A DNA stretch of 64,000 nucleotides from Micropterus salmoides (taxonomy: Eukaryota > Chordata > Actinopteri > Centrarchiformes > Centrarchidae), in assembly GCF_014851395.1 (NCBI RefSeq), contig NW_024043372.1:8507490-8571489 (forward strand). Reading direction: 5' to 3'. The notes under the pieces are model-generated. The model worked only from the letters and a program-made list of their open reading frames with translations, searched no databases and was not told where the DNA came from. This document shows, piece by piece, positions 1 through 12,202 of this stretch (positions are counted from its first letter, which is position 1; every line of letters begins with the position of its first letter). The position numbers were made by a program, and so were the translations under genes.

Positions 1-596
1 ATGTGGGATATGGACATCATGGTCTCACAAACCTGGTTAAAATAACAGATAACATGATTGCTATTGATGGCTATAATATTTTCAGAGCAGATCGTTCAGG
101 TAAGGGGGGCAGAGTTGCTATATATGTTAAATCAAAATTTTAAAGCTCAGTGACATTGTCAGTAAGTAAAGTCAAACAAATTGATCTCCTGGCATTAGTA
201 AGTAAATTTATTCAAGGACACACACCTCACTGCTGTTGGCTGTTACAGGCCACCCTCCGCCACAAAAGAAACTATTTCCGCTCTTTATGATGTACTACTC
301 AACCTTAATGCCTCCGAAGTAATTCTAATGGGTCACCTTAACTGGGATTGGCTCTCTCCTGCCTCTGAAAATATTAAAGACCTACTTATTGATCTCAATA
401 ACCCCTCCAAATTCTGGAAGCAAATTAAGTCTCTGTCTTGTTCCAATTCTTCTTCAGGTCTCCCACAACATATTTTTGTAAATTCTGTTGAAATTAAAAA
501 CAAAATTGACATTATTGGACATTTTAACAATCCCTTTGTCCCTGGCTGTATTTTCAATGAGTCCAAATCAAGTTATCATTGCTCTGACTCCAGCAC
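1..596 (+). mobile_element. LINE fragment: endonuclease and linker, degenerate
   Basis: This is a broken non-LTR retrotransposon (jockey/L2-like group; exact family not resolved). Bases 62-142 read GYNIFRADRSGKGGRVAIYV in one frame, a typical apurinic-type endonuclease stretch, closed by TAA. Bases 319-351 read as a second endonuclease block, ILMGHLNWDW, where the family normally has Gly-Asp before the Phe/Leu-Asn; here the Asp is replaced by His, so a catalytic residue is lost. Bases 391-560 encode the linker (NPSKFWKQIKSL) that precedes reverse transcriptase in these elements. Stops and frame changes separate the blocks. The reading continues at 985-1185 after an interruption. The element runs off the left edge of the window. 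It is a fossil, not a gene. Confidence 0.8.
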
Positions 597-908
597 TTAA
601 ACACCACCGGAAACATTTGTTTTTAGCAGTGTTAGTAGTGTGCCGTTACTAGTTTAATTACATTTCTCAGTAGCTTGGTGGTAGCATCGCTATTTTCTGA
701 ATCAAATAGCTTTGACATCACCGATCCTTGGGCTGATGTCTGCGTCTTTGCTGCAGGGGAACAAAGACACGTGCGATTGAGTTTACTTTCTATTGTTAAA
801 GTTATTGTAACACCTCTTGTGAGAAGGATCGGGGTCCAGACAGCTCGTCCTCTAGTGAGGAGGAAACTTTGACATGTAGTAGCAGAAACTTGTTTCCATG
901 AGATGAGA

Positions 909-958
<50 letters not shown>

Positions 959-984
959 GAATGTTTAGGTTGTTTAGGTTGCAA
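597..984. mobile_element. Insertion splitting the LINE, hAT-MITE-like
   Basis: The LINE reading stops at about 597 and resumes at about 985, while the missing part of the protein is larger than this gap, so insertion and deletion both occurred. The left part (about 630-710: GTTACTAGTTTAATTACATT and CTCAGTAGCTTGG) resembles the ends of fish hAT-type non-autonomous elements. No clean terminal repeats or target duplication can be seen, so the assignment is tentative. The right part is a TC microsatellite. Confidence 0.35.
912..954. repeat. (TC)n microsatellite
   Basis: About 21 perfect CT/TC units inside the insertion that splits the LINE. Confidence 0.95.
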
Positions 985-1185
985 TGTTGTGGGAAATCAA
1001 GGGAAGCAGCCTATTTGCTTCCCTTGCTAAAGTGTGGCGACCCTTCAGATCTTCACAATTATAGGCCAATTTCCAAACTCTCTATTCTTGCGAAAATTTT
1101 GGAAGCTCAAGTAAACTGTCAATTAAAAGAATACTTGGCAGAGCACAACATTCTAACTGTGGTCAGGTTTTAGAGCTGGACACAG
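985..1185 (+). mobile_element. LINE fragment: start of reverse transcriptase
   Basis: One open frame reads LPLLKCGDPSDLHNYRPISK and then LSILAKILEAQVNCQLKEYL. This matches the conserved N-terminal block of LINE reverse transcriptases (consensus GDP.D..NYRPIS.L). It is the downstream continuation of the fragment at 1-596, same strand. Homology fades after about 1185, well before the catalytic YADD motif, so the copy is truncated. Confidence 0.8.
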
Positions 1186-1429
1186 CTTTAACAGTGCTTA
1201 GATTAAATAAGTGTTCATAAAAGCACCGGTAAATATATTGAGGAGACCGTACCATAACAGCATACATTTTATGGATAACAGTTTGGCACCTCCACATCTG
1301 ATACCCTGCAGTCAATGTCACCTTCTCCAACTGTTTGGTGTCTCAGGTTGGAAAGTGAAACCTTTCAGTAAGTTTCGAAAATAGCAGCCCTAACCATGTT
1401 ACCATTACCAAAATAGATTATCATCTTAA

Positions 1430-3433
1430 AGAGGCATTATGGAGTTTCCAGCTGCCACTAGCGGTGCGGTTCTAAGATTGCAACCAGGAGTGTGCTCACT
1501 TGAAGTCATGAGCGAGCAAAATCCGAAACACAACCGCTTTAATACAGAAATCCCACAATAAACGCAGAAACACCAGCATGCAGGCTGTGGCTTTTTCTCC
1601 TGACATGTTCAGGCTCTGTTACTCAACGTTCCCTGCTCAGAGGCAGACCAACACCAGGTCCGTACCTTTCAGTGAGCCACATATTGGATCAATACTCCCG
1701 GAAAAAGGCAGTGTGAGAGCCTCTATAGACAGACTGGGAGACAGCTTCACACAACATGCTGGAAACTCAGGTAAACTCCCGCTGCAACGTTACAGTAATA
1801 TTTTTATCAGCTTGAGGATGAACTAATCCATGCTCGTTTCACGTTACATTGTCTGCATTTAGCCGACATGCTAAATTAGCGTTAGCTTGCCTGTCTGCTT
1901 TTCAGTAACTAACTTTACTATCTGTATCTTTCAACGGAGCCTCAGCAATGTGAACACAGCTACATGTATTGGATGATAACGAAAGGGTTACTGAGCTGGA
2001 CTGAATGTTATGACGAGATTATGTCCACTTTATAACAGCTAGACTGCAGTAAGTATCTACTGTAGTGTTAGTGGATGGCTCTTACACTGTGTTGTTGTGT
2101 CCGTTTTGTAGCAATATTGTATATTGTGTGGGTCATGTTAGTTACAGCAACTAAGAGGTGGAGACGCTGTGTACCTAAGTATCGGTAAAACAGTTAATTT
2201 AAATTGAATGATACGAACAAGCTTTCGGTCAGCGATATGAGGTGACCCCGGAAGCCCCTTAAACCTGCATTCTATTGAACGGCCAAGCAGGGGGCGACTC
2301 TTCTGGTTGCAAAAAGAAGTCTGGTTCCATTAGAAATAATGGCAAAATGACCCTACTTCTCAGCTTATTTTATTACCTCAGTAAACACTTTCCTGATGAG
2401 TTTATGGTCTCATTCGCTAGTTTCATGCCATCTTCAATACAACATGATGTTAATTTAGTAAATTACGGCCCCATTTATTTTAAAATAGACCATAAAGCAG
2501 AGTATGCTTCAGGGCGGGATTATCTATGATTGACAAGTCGTTACCATGGCAACCTGTCAATCAGGCTAGAGTGACTCGTACCCACGCAACTGTGTAAATT
2601 TAACCAGCGCTGTTGAAAAAGCTTATTAAGAGTTGGCTGTTCACTTTCTTTGGTGAGTACATTTAGTTTTATTTAGTTTTGTTAGTTAGACAACGCTGTT
2701 AATATGACAGTTGAGGTGAATTACAGATGGACCTAGCTAAGCAAGCTTGCTAGCTCCGCACGGCCGCTGGTTGCAAAAACTCAACATGGCAGCGCCCCTC
2801 GGGGCTTCAAAACGGCAGTCCACAAACCAATGGGTGATGGCATGATGACTATGTCCATTTCTTATATACAGTCTATGTTTATGAAGCAAACAGCAGCAGG
2901 TCCAAGCTAATTAGCGTTAGTTGGCTGCCCTACATCACTATAGGCTAGTATAAACAAATTGCTCCACATTTGCTTTGTACAGTTACATCCTTTATTGCTG
3001 GCTAAAATCAACACTTTGACATATTACTGGTGGTACACCGGATAGTAATATGAGCTAACGTGACTCTCTCTGTAACTGATATCTGTTTTTACCCGACATC
3101 TCTTTGGTCTGACAGGCTTCATCACATAAACCTTTATTGTTGTTTTTATCCTTACTTGGAGTTTATGTTGGAGTCTATGTTTTGTGGCATTAGTGGACTG
3201 CATGTCATTAGCTGCAGCGTTTTGCTGTAGTTGGAGGGTGGCTCGAGAGCGCGCACAGGGCTACATCTGGACCCGGTGTCTTCACATACTGGCTGATGCA
3301 AGCAACAGAGAAAACAAGTATGTGCTTCATTTCTAAGTGAGGTTTGAGCCTATTGAAAGTAAGGCAATGAAAATTTGATTTATTGATTGTGATTGAAAAG
3401 TGATTTCATTGGAAAAAACTCCATATAGCCCCT
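1430..3433. mobile_element. TTAA-flanked DNA transposon, non-autonomous
   Basis: The left end reads AGAGGCATTATGGAGTTT (from 1430). The right end reads AACTCCATATAGCCCCT (to 3433), which is its inverted complement with few mismatches. Both ends abut TTAA (1426-1429 and 3434-3437), a perfect four-base target duplication. TTAA targets are known for the Kolobok and piggyBac superfamilies; I cannot decide between them. There is no transposase reading inside. A 0.63-kb dispersed repeat (2250-2877) is nested within, so the element proper is about 1.4 kb. A second TTAA element starting AGAGG lies at 42597-43398. Confidence 0.7.
2250..2877 (+). repeat. 0.63-kb dispersed repeat, copy A
   Basis: This block is homologous over its length to 7300-7917 in the same orientation. 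Both begin CGGAAG(C/T)CCCTTAAACC and end in an ACAG(T)CTATG-type terminus (TATACAGTCTATG here, ATAAACAGTGTATG in copy B). The flanks differ, which shows a mobile or dispersed unit rather than a local duplication. It resembles a repeat common in percomorph genomes (TTCTGGTTGCAAAAAGAAGT). Class is unknown; there are no obvious terminal inverted repeats. It sits inside the TTAA element, so it inserted after it. Confidence 0.8.
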
Positions 3434-3437
3434 TTAA

Positions 3438-4754
3438 GTGCTGAAGTGAAGAAAGATTTTTCCTCTTTTTGAATTATGTGTTCAAAATGAGTTACTGTCT
3501 TCCCCCCTCCCCTTTTCTTTCTTACTTCCTCACTCTTTCTTACCTTTCCCCTTCTATAATTCTGTTACAGTAGTCACTAAGTTAGCCACTTTGTTTTCAA
3601 GTGCAAGGCCAACTCAGAGCTCCTGCTGGGAAGTGCAGGCAAAAGCTCAGGTCAAGGGTGCACAATGGACAGAGGAAATTAAGAAATGTAATACTGAATA
3701 CAAAATTTAAAGGCAGTGATACAAGAACAAGCACCCTCCATGTTTATAGTGATCAATTTCACTCGTGTTTCCACCTGCTCTGAGCAACTTGTTAGCAGGC
3801 GCACAGGATAACACGCAGCTGACATGATGTGCATGCCTTCATTATTATTAAATCTTTCAACTTTGCTTGTAACTGCCTTTGGGGCTTTTCTTAACACAAA
3901 TCTCCAACCCCAATTTGTATTTGTTTGTTATTTTTTGTTATTGTATTGATATACATCTGTTTTAGCACATTTAAACATTTTATGTTGGATAAATAAAGAC
4001 TGATGTTTACTGGTCTTTAAATACATCAATTTTCTCACATGTGGATGAGCAGAGTCACAGCCGCAATCTCCATCAACCAATCATATTGTACTGCTTTTCC
4101 AGTCCTATATTGTAGTTCTGTGACTCACGATTCAAAGTCTTATCTGTCTTATCCTGGCTCCTCATGTAAGCCTTTATTTCAGCCTCTGAAACAAGCTGTA
4201 GAAGCTCCCGTCTATTTAAGGCCTCCCCTCTCACAGCCTACTGTCTTCTGATTGGCCAAGACCTGAAGAACGTTACCAGGCTGCTGTTGTCGCTGACCGG
4301 TACAGGCAGACTGAGCATTGCTGTGCCGTTATTATCGGAGCAAATTACCATATATGGAACACCGGCACCGCCCTAAACAAAAAAAATCAACCCTACAAGG
4401 TAACAAAACCAAAAAGAACAATAATCACAATCCATTTAGGGCAAAGTACCTAACTTGTAATCTCTTAGTAATTTTTTTCTGCAATGTTTTTCAGAGCCAA
4501 AACAATTAACCAAAGGTGCAATGATATGTCATTGCAGCATTAGAATATATCCTTCACATCTTCTTACAACTTATATCTCCTTATAAAAGAAGACAAAGTA
4601 TGACAGATCACAGTAACAGATTTTTAGCCAGGAAAACCAGATTACTGACTTTATATGGCTTGAAAGTTTCCCTTTGGCATGTGACAATACTGCCACCAGT
4701 GCTGAAGACTCTTTTTGAGGGAGCATGTGTTGCTGGTATGCACAACTACTAGCT
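3438..4754. other. Unassigned intergenic DNA
   Basis: No convincing exon is seen. A pyrimidine-rich stretch occupies about 3500-3556, and an AATAAA lies near 3991. Bases 4020-4300 look like mid-repetitive fish DNA, but I cannot place them in a family. Confidence 0.5.
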
Positions 4755-5812
4755 AATTAGCTATCCTTTGGAAAGTTTCTGTCATGGATTTTCCACCATT
4801 CCACAGAATCCATTTCACTGTCTGCATCTGGTGTGGATAGGTGGACCTTCAATTCAATGGAAAAAGCAGATATGACGGCCGGGGCTGCAGTTACAGCACC
4901 ATAGGTTTTCCAAAAGCTGGAAGTGCTTTCTTTGTTGGAGTTTGTTCTGCCTTGGGGCTCTGTGATGTGGAAGTAGATGCAGGCTGAGCTAATGCAGCTG
5001 GATGCTATACTTGTAGTCTAGCTCAGACAAAGCTCTGGTTTGTATTCCCCCTGTCTTGTCACTGTCAACATATTGGGTTTTGAACCTTAGATCAACAAGT
5101 AAATCCATATCCAGCAGGTCAGAGTGGTGGGATCCTGATATTTGGCAGTGAGGTAATTGAGAATGGTTGTCTTTGTTGTTTTTGTTTGTCATTCAGGTTC
5201 AAGATATTGACTTTCAACAGGTGAAGTACTAGCTTTATGATAACACACTCACATAGTCCCCACCTGAGAGTCCGTCACATCAATTTCTTGCCATGATGGC
5301 ACTAAATGCCTTGTCCTCTTGTCTGCCTTCAGGACCCGAGAAATGGCCATTTCCTGGTCCAACACTCTCTCAGTCATGTTGAGTCTGGAACCCCATTGTG
5401 TTGGTAAATCAGTGATGAGTTTCATCTTTGAGCCTTACTCAGAACCTCTTTTCCTTTCAGCTGAAGGAGAATGTACTGACCACTTTCTTGTAGAGAGATG
5501 TCTGAGACATGATGGTCTCTGACAATTTTTTCTAATAAAAATAAAAATATGATTTATTAATCTGATTTAACCTAAATCACACTGAATTTGAATTCACAAC
5601 TGTTTTTTTTAAACTGTACTATTTTATTGAAAACAATGATTATTGTACAATACTATATATTGTATTTATCATAAGTAAAACATTTTCATAAAATGTAAAA
5701 TATACTGTAGACCAGGGGTCGGCAAGTATGTCTGGCCTAAGTTTTTTCAAGTCATTAGATGGTGGGCCAGAACATCGTAAATTGACCATTTATGATCGAA
5801 TATTTACTGTTT

Positions 5813-5872
5813 GTGACTAGCTTAGTTGGTAGACTCCTGTTCAGAGAGTTGTGAGTTCAATCCTCATGTTCT
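5813..5872 (+). repeat. tRNA-like SINE head inside the hAT element
   Basis: TAGCTTAGTTGGTAGACT fits a pol III A box and GAGTTCAATCC fits a B box, at roughly tRNA spacing. There is no clean cloverleaf, so it is read as a degenerate tRNA-derived SINE head, not a tRNA gene. Confidence 0.45.
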
Positions 5873-6044
5873 AAACTAGTATTGTTTTTCTTCCTTTTTC
5901 AAAAAATGTATTGTGTATAGATCGTATTACAATTAATCATGAGCAGGGGTATGTACATCACAGCAATTGGTCCGTATCAACCTATGGACACTTATTTTCG
6001 TATCGCCAGTATCTTCAGGCAGAGGAAATTCATACTTTTCTCAT

Positions 6045-6215
6045 TCTATTCAATTTCAATTTTATTTATATAGCGCCAAATCACAACAACAGTTATCTCA
6101 TAGCGCTTTTCATAAGAGAGCAGGTCTAGACCGTGCTCTATGTTGTTATTTACAGAAGCCCAACAATTCCCACCAAGAGCAGGCACTAGGCGACAGAGGC
6201 AAGGAGGCAGGGTAA
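6045..6215 (+). repeat. Fragment of a common fish dispersed repeat
   Basis: It contains TTTATATAGCGCCAAATCAC, then GCGACAGAGGCAAGGAGGCA. From general knowledge this matches a very abundant teleost repeat (TATATAGCGCCAAATCACAA...GGCGACAGTGG). It is nested within the hAT element at 5713-6520. Confidence 0.6.
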
Positions 6216-6912
6216 TCTGATCTCACGTTTTCTGACGGCTTTTTCAGAGGTGTGTCAAGTAAGCCAGAGACTGTTTTGAATTTCCTTCAGAACTTTTCAA
6301 AGTTAAAGCTCTCACTTAAACATGACAAAGTACTGCTGCAAATATGTTCTTGTGATTTTATTTTGTAGGCACAATCACTTAAGAAGTGATTATGTGAGTA
6401 ACTTTTGCGACCATGACTGAGATCTGTTTAAGCACCAGCAGCTATAATTATTAGTATTTTTCTTTTTTTTAATCAAAGTAATCTTTCCACGGGCCAGATA
6501 TCGCCTATTGCCGACCACTGCTGTAGACTAACCTCATAATTTTCTCTGTTGTGTTTTCCTTCTATAATTTGTAGTCATTTTATTAATATAACAGTATTGT
6601 TAGTATGAACCAACTCCTTATCTGAATGCCAGTGGCAATATTTTATTTTTATTTCACTCACCGATGGCTAGATGAACTCTGTGCCCAAAGCACTGCAGGC
6701 GAGTCCAGCTGTTGAGCTCCAAGGCTCTCACCATGTTAGCCCTGCTGTCTGTGTATCATGCAGGTCATGTTCTCCTCTTTCAGTCCCCAACATTCAAGCA
6801 TTTCCCTCAGGCCTTGTGCTATGAGATCCCCTGTGTGGTCTTGTGGGAAGTATGTTTGATGACACGCACTGCAACTTCCAGTCGTGAATGAAATGAACAG
6901 ACTCAAAAAGTG

Positions 6913-7299
6913 CAACAAGACCATAAATCACTTATTTTGTGTTGAATCTTGTCACAGCATTTGTAGTACAGCCGTAGGATCCCCTCAATGTTTAACTGTC
7001 AGCATAGGCTTTAGGGTGCTTTCTTGTGAGGTGGTTAAAAAGGTTTGTCGTGTAGCAATCCGACGTGCAAGCTTTATCTTTGCATATAACAGTTTTTTTC
7101 TGCCGACTAGTTCCATATTACTAATGTTGAATTTCATTTAGGGACCAACTCCTCAGTGTTGTCATCCACGCTGCTACATTGTGAAATAAAAGTCTGGAGG
7201 GGAAGAAATCCAAGGCACTACCTACTGTTTGCTATTATTGGTTTATTAGTGTGTCCCTACCAAGCGGGAAGTTTCCAGTTTGAGACACGAATCCAATAC
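6913..7299. other. Unassigned spacer
   Basis: 387 bp between the hAT pseudogene and repeat copy B. No feature seen; short open frames here look like noise. Confidence 0.5.
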
Positions 7300-7917
7300 G
7301 GAAGTCCCTTAAACCTGCATTCTATTGAACGGCCACCAAGGGGCGACGCTTCTGGTTGCAAAAAGAAGTCCGGTTACATTAGAAATAATGGCAAAATTAC
7401 CCTACTTCTCACCTGATTTATTACCTCAGTAAACACTTTCCTATTGAGTTTATGGTCTCAATTCAACATGATGACACTTAGTAAGTGAGGAAAATAAACC
7501 ATAAAGCAGAGTATACTTCAGGGCTGGATTATCTATGATTGACAAGTAGTTTCCATGGCGACCTGTCAATCAGGCTAGAGCGACTCGTACCCACGGCACT
7601 GTAAATTTAACCAGCGCCGTTGAAAAAGCGTATTAGGAGTTGGCTGTTCACTTTCTCTGGTGAGTACAATTATTTTTAAGACTGTTATTCGCTAGACAAA
7701 ATTGTCAGCCCTGTTAAAATGACAGTTAACTTGAATTACAGATGCACCTAGCTAAGCAAGCTAGCTAGCTCCAAATATGGTCACGTCTGGTGCCGCTGGT
7801 TGCAAAAAAAAAATCAACATGGCCCTATCGGCCAAACTCAAGGTTTCAAAACCGCAGTCCGCAAACCAGCGGGTGACGTCATGATGACCATTTCCACTTC
7901 GTATAAACAGTGTATGG
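7300..7917 (+). repeat. 0.63-kb dispersed repeat, copy B
   Basis: Second copy of the unit at 2250-2877, same strand, about 5 kb away. The blocks TTCTGGTTGCAAAAAGAAGT, GATTATCTATGATTGACAAG and CAATCAGGCTAGAG are shared. Copy B lacks roughly 50 bp present in A near 2425-2480 and has extra bases near 7775. Different flanks support independent insertion. Confidence 0.8.
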
Positions 7918-8094
7918 TCCCTAGGGAAGGCGTATAATGGACTAAAAAAATAGTGTGATATCTGATTTGACTGAGAAAACAACTTTTGATTCTAGTCCTG
8001 TTAGAGCTGAAACTGATCAAATGTGCACTGTAGCACGATACTGACGATCTTTTAATCGTTCACAATCAAATAATGTAATATTGCACACCCCTAG
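7918..8094. mobile_element. hAT-like right-end remnant
   Basis: The block ends TAATATTGCACACCCCTAG, whose complement (CTAGGGGTGTGCAATATTA) is a hAT-like terminus. The matching left end is not convincingly present; CTAGGGAAGG at 7920 is a weak candidate. No target duplication was found. Confidence 0.35.
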
Positions 8095-11000
8095 TCGAAA
8101 CCCTCTTCAACCCCATTTAATTCCAATTCTATCTCTTCCAGTAACCAGGTCTCATCTCACCACATCCATCCATTCTCAGCCATTGTCTCATCCAATCACC
8201 GCCATCAGTGTCTAGACACCATCAGGGGGGTATCCAATACCATGTACAGCTTCACTGCTACGCATAAAATATGATGACATCACGATGGGATCCAATCACT
8301 AAAGACTTCACATTTTCATCTTTATTGTGTACATGTCAATAACTGTTCACTCTTAACAAAGTCTCTCCTGACTGAAGTGTCTAAATCAGGTCAAGGCATG
8401 TCAGCATGTCTGTCCATGTAAGCATTTACTTTTGCAGTACAGAGTCTCAACCATGTTCATGAAGTGGCGTGAAGTTCTTTTGTCTTTCTACTCCCTGATC
8501 TGTCACAGGGTTAAAAAATTCCCTTCTCCTTCTCTTTTCATGGTTGCTCATGGGATTAAAAGCTACACCTTCCCTCTTTTTCCAGAATGACATTTACACC
8601 ATGGCTTGCTTTTCTGTCATTTGAAAGGGTTAAAAGCTTCTGCCCTCACTTGCTCAATCTCTCAATTTATTCTCTTTTTAAAATACTTTTCCCTCTCTTT
8701 ATGTCTCGCTCTTCTCTCTCCGTCTCTCATTTATGGGGTTACATTTTATTTCACTCCCCTCATACCCTGTGAAACATCTAATTTTTTATGTTGATTATAT
8801 GTTAAACTTAGTTCATCCTTAAGTCATTTTTTAGATTAAAAGAACTTCCTCTTCCAGCCTCCTGTTAGCCATTTTGTCAGTTAAAAGCCTCCTCTCTGTA
8901 ACTTATTTTTTGCTCCTTTTCTGTCTCTGTCATTAAAGAAGTCATCTATCATCACAGCTTGTCAGAATTAGCTCTGCCCTGCCAGCTTCTTAGTTTGACA
9001 CAGCATACATAGGTTCAGACCAGGATTCATGTCAGAGATTAACACAAGGATGGTTATTTTGCACATGCTCAGCATGTTTGTTGACAGTAATTATCAAATA
9101 ATTATCTGCAGCTTTCATTTACTGATGTGATACTGTTCACGTTTTACCTATTCTATCTATTCTCTTCCTCTTCTCTATATCTGCTGTAAAAGTTTTGGAA
9201 ATGCTCCTCTCTAGTCACACTATTATTATTTTTGTATTAAGTCTGGTTCCAGTCTAGTCAGGCTGTAGTAATCTGAACGACACTGTGTGAATACGTTATG
9301 TGAAACTTTGTGAGGTCACTCTGTGGCCCACTTTCAAACTAACTATGGGCTTTTAGCACTAACTAGTTTCATGCTTGCAGTAATTACAAAATAAAAAAAT
9401 ACTAACATGTAGTATTTTTCCTTGCATTCATTAACTGCCAAAATAATGTCTTACATGATTACATGGTGTACTTGTCATTGTGGGCAAAGGCATCATATAC
9501 CTTTACAGCGTTAAAGTCTTTATTTCTCTCTTTTCTTTTTAGTTTCTCTTACTCTGTTTCTGATGTGTCTGCTGAGAGGCAGGAAGAGGTGTCATAATGT
9601 TTCAGGAAAACAACACACATCATTCATCTACTTTTTCTATTATCTCTTCTGACCTGCATGAACATCTCTCCATCATTTTTCTTTTCTTTCATTATCGATC
9701 ATGCTGTTAACCATTCCTGTTGGGCTCCCAGACCGTGGTCGGGAAGCAAAGGGGAGACTTATGTTTTTCTCTGGAGCCGAAGGAGCTACACTAATCTTAT
9801 AACACAACTCCCACTCTGGATGGCAATTATAACAGAATTTCATTCCAGCACAATAACATACATCAGCATACACACATACTGTACAACCTTGTTTTGCATT
9901 CAGTCCATTTGAGAGGATACATTATAACCAGCAGATTTCAAGTCCATTGTAAGTGGGGCACCTGGAGTCCTCAGCGCTGGAGAAAAGCTGGGACAGACAC
10001 AGGTTCCACAGGATCCACGTCCAAAGCATGAAATGTCTCGTCTGTGCAGAATGATTCGTTTTGTATTTTCGACTTCGCAAATATGTTTGTTATATTCTCT
10101 GGACTTCCGTCCTGTGCTAGGCTAATGGAAAGAGACAGAAAAAGAGGAGAAAAGTGTTGAGGGTTGCAAAAGAGACATTATGCTTTATCCTCCGCATCCT
10201 CAGACTCTCCATATGTGCTGCTGCAATGCATTTACAGGAAGTGGGTGGTTTGGATTTTTACAATGAATTATCAATAGACTGGCTGTGTGCTAATACTATT
10301 ATGTCATGTCATCTACTAATGGGAGGCAGAGGGTTTGGTGATGCAGTGTGTCATGTGACAACTTGACAACTTGCTTGGTAGTTACTTGGTCCATGATGAA
10401 AACGTAACTATTGGAATGCATTGTGAATGCTTCGAATTTTAGATGGCCGCAACCTTAATTCTCTGTGAAAAAAGAAAAGTTACAAACTGTTGAAACAAAC
10501 CACCATTGAAATCTACAGCGGTTGAGTGTTTGATCCTAAAGATATAAATTTGTTTTACAAGCTGTGTGATGAGGTCAATCCACAGAAACACGATGTGATC
10601 AGTATGGAGCTGGATAGCTTTCCTCAGCTCATATTGACTGTCTCTATCTGGTTTTCACCATCTGCATCAAGGCTGCCTTATTTCCTGACTCCTTATTCAT
10701 TATTTATTTGTGTACCAGTCTCAATCTGTGCTGGCTTTTGATGTCATTTGGGTTCTTTTTCACAATTCTCTTTTGTCTTTGTCGTCTTATTTTCCCCTCA
10801 TTCTCTTTTGTGTAGAGATGTATTTGCCCTTGAGAATTATTTTTGAGTAAACTTTTATTTTCATTTTTTCTCTCTCTGTGTGTGTTTCATTATGTGGACA
10901 TCCACAAAAACAACAACCAAAACTAGCTCCAATTTTCTGACTCATCTTGCCCTCTGCCGGTGTTCAATTCATCGTGCCAGGCCAGGCAGTACATCTTCAT

Positions 11001-11570
11001 TCAATATGTATTACTACATGTCAAGGATTTTGCCACTTACTCAAACAATGTGGGGTTAACTTCTCTCCTGAAAACATTCATGAACGTACTTGCTAACCCT
11101 CCCGTTTTTCATTTCCCTCTCCCGTCTTCCTCCGGGTCACAGCAGTATGTTTAATGTGACAGTAGTTGAATGGCAGAGGTTACACTGTCGACAGACGTGA
11201 ATGTAGATGTGAGAGTGTGGCAGTATCATTTTTCATTAGTTCATAACTTCTAAATATTTTATTCTAAATATTGATTGTTGGTAAGGGCATAAACTAGATG
11301 TGAATATGCTATGATGAAATCATAGTCATCTTAGTTGTCATCAATAGTCTCATAACAACAACTGTAAGGGATTTGTTTATGTTATGTAGTTCTAAAAAGA
11401 AGAGAAAAAGTATAAGAAAAATTAAATATCAGCTAATTTATCGGCATATCAGATATTAAAATCCTCAAAAATATAAATTGGTATTGGTCTTAAAAATCGG
11501 ATTCTACTGCCATCCTCCTGAGCCACACCCGCCCCAAACTACTTTTTTTTTTTATACTCTTGGCAAACAA
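8095..11570. other. Unassigned 3.5-kb block
   Basis: A/T-rich DNA with pyrimidine-rich stretches at about 8510-8780. Short open frames on both strands lack splice signals or recognisable domains. No clear mobile-element ends were seen. It could be intergenic or intronic. Confidence 0.5.
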
Positions 11571-12202
11571 ACTATAGCGCATTGTCTAAAGTGCATGCTG
11601 CGAGGACATTTATGGCGTGTCAAACTCCACTTTTGCTAATTAAATGGTACTTAATCTGGGCGCAAAGGGATTGCATTTAGTCTCTTAGATAATCATTGGT
11701 GTATTTTGGGAGTATCAATTAAACCAATCACAGTTCTATCTCCCATTCCTTTTAAAAGCCAGGTGCACCTGATGAAGACTTGTAGCGCAGAGAGAGAGAG
11801 AGAGAGAGAGACACATTTAAAGCCATTTTGGGTGAATCGTCTTATTGCTGTTCTCATGCATTAGTTCCTGTTGACTGTGTAGTTACTGTGACTGCTTTGA
11901 CATACAATATATCAGTGTTCAAGTTTGCCATCTGCTGAGGCGTTAAACATTCTGAAATTGTTGTAAATTGCTGTTTATAACAATTAGAGCTATCTTGGCC
12001 ATTCAAATGAAAAACATTTTTTTTTTTAAAAGTGAATAGCGCGCACCATGTCATTAAATGTTTTCTCAGCACATTCAACTGTGACTGACATCCAGCGACC
12101 CTGCCTGTCTGTTAAACAGTGTACACGGTTACATACAGTTATGATCCCATCTATGCAGCATATTCCTTTGCGCCACTTTGTGTCGGGTGTAAGATAGGGC
12201 CC
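11571..12202. mobile_element. Harbinger-like MITE remnant
   Basis: The right end reads TGCGCCACTTTGTGTCGGGT, then GTAAGATAGGGCCC. The interior has GGACATTTATGGCGTGTCAA and GGGCGCAAAGGGATTGCATT. From general knowledge these resemble a widespread fish MITE whose ends are GGGCCCTAT...GCGCAA. The left terminus is missing or decayed. A (GA)n array sits inside. Confidence 0.5.
11789..11812. repeat. (GA)n microsatellite
   Basis: Twelve AG units within the Harbinger-like remnant. Confidence 0.9.

Larger units (their letters stand above)
5713..6520. mobile_element. Non-autonomous hAT element with perfect 8-bp TSD
   Basis: The left terminus is CAGGGGTCGGCAAGTATG and the right terminus is TTGCCGACCACTG, its inverted complement apart from a few bases. 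The flanks are CTGTAGAC at 5705-5712 and CTGTAGAC at 6521-6528, a perfect 8-bp target duplication typical of hAT. Length is 808 bp with no transposase. It carries a tRNA-like segment and a fragment of a common fish repeat. It lies in the gap between blocks 1 and 2 of the hAT transposase pseudogene, so it is younger than that copy. Confidence 0.92.
4755..6912 (-). pseudogene. hAT (ZBED-like) transposase pseudogene
   Basis: Read on the minus strand, four blocks in the right order match hAT transposases. (1) 6912-6655: TDSRANMVRALELNSW, then LQCFGHRVHLAI, the region after the second catalytic Asp (the next Asn/Gly is altered to Ser-Arg). (2) about 5530-5230: LPTQWGSRLNMTERVLDQEM, the RW-type block. 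(3) about 5190-4990: LLVDLRFKTQYVDSDK. (4) about 4870-4755: ELKVHLSTPDADSE, then EWWKIHDRNFPKDS and a stop, the C-terminal dimerisation domain. Frameshifts and stops break the frame, so it is not intact. Block 1 ends at a donor-like GTGAGT (minus, near 6654) and block 2 follows an acceptor-like CAG near 5522, suggesting an original intron. A hAT MITE (5713-6520) sits in that gap. The N-terminal BED finger was not found. Confidence 0.8.

Noticed and set aside
5813..5872. Possible tRNA gene
   Set aside because: A and B boxes are present but there is no full cloverleaf; it is inside a hAT element, so a SINE head is likelier.
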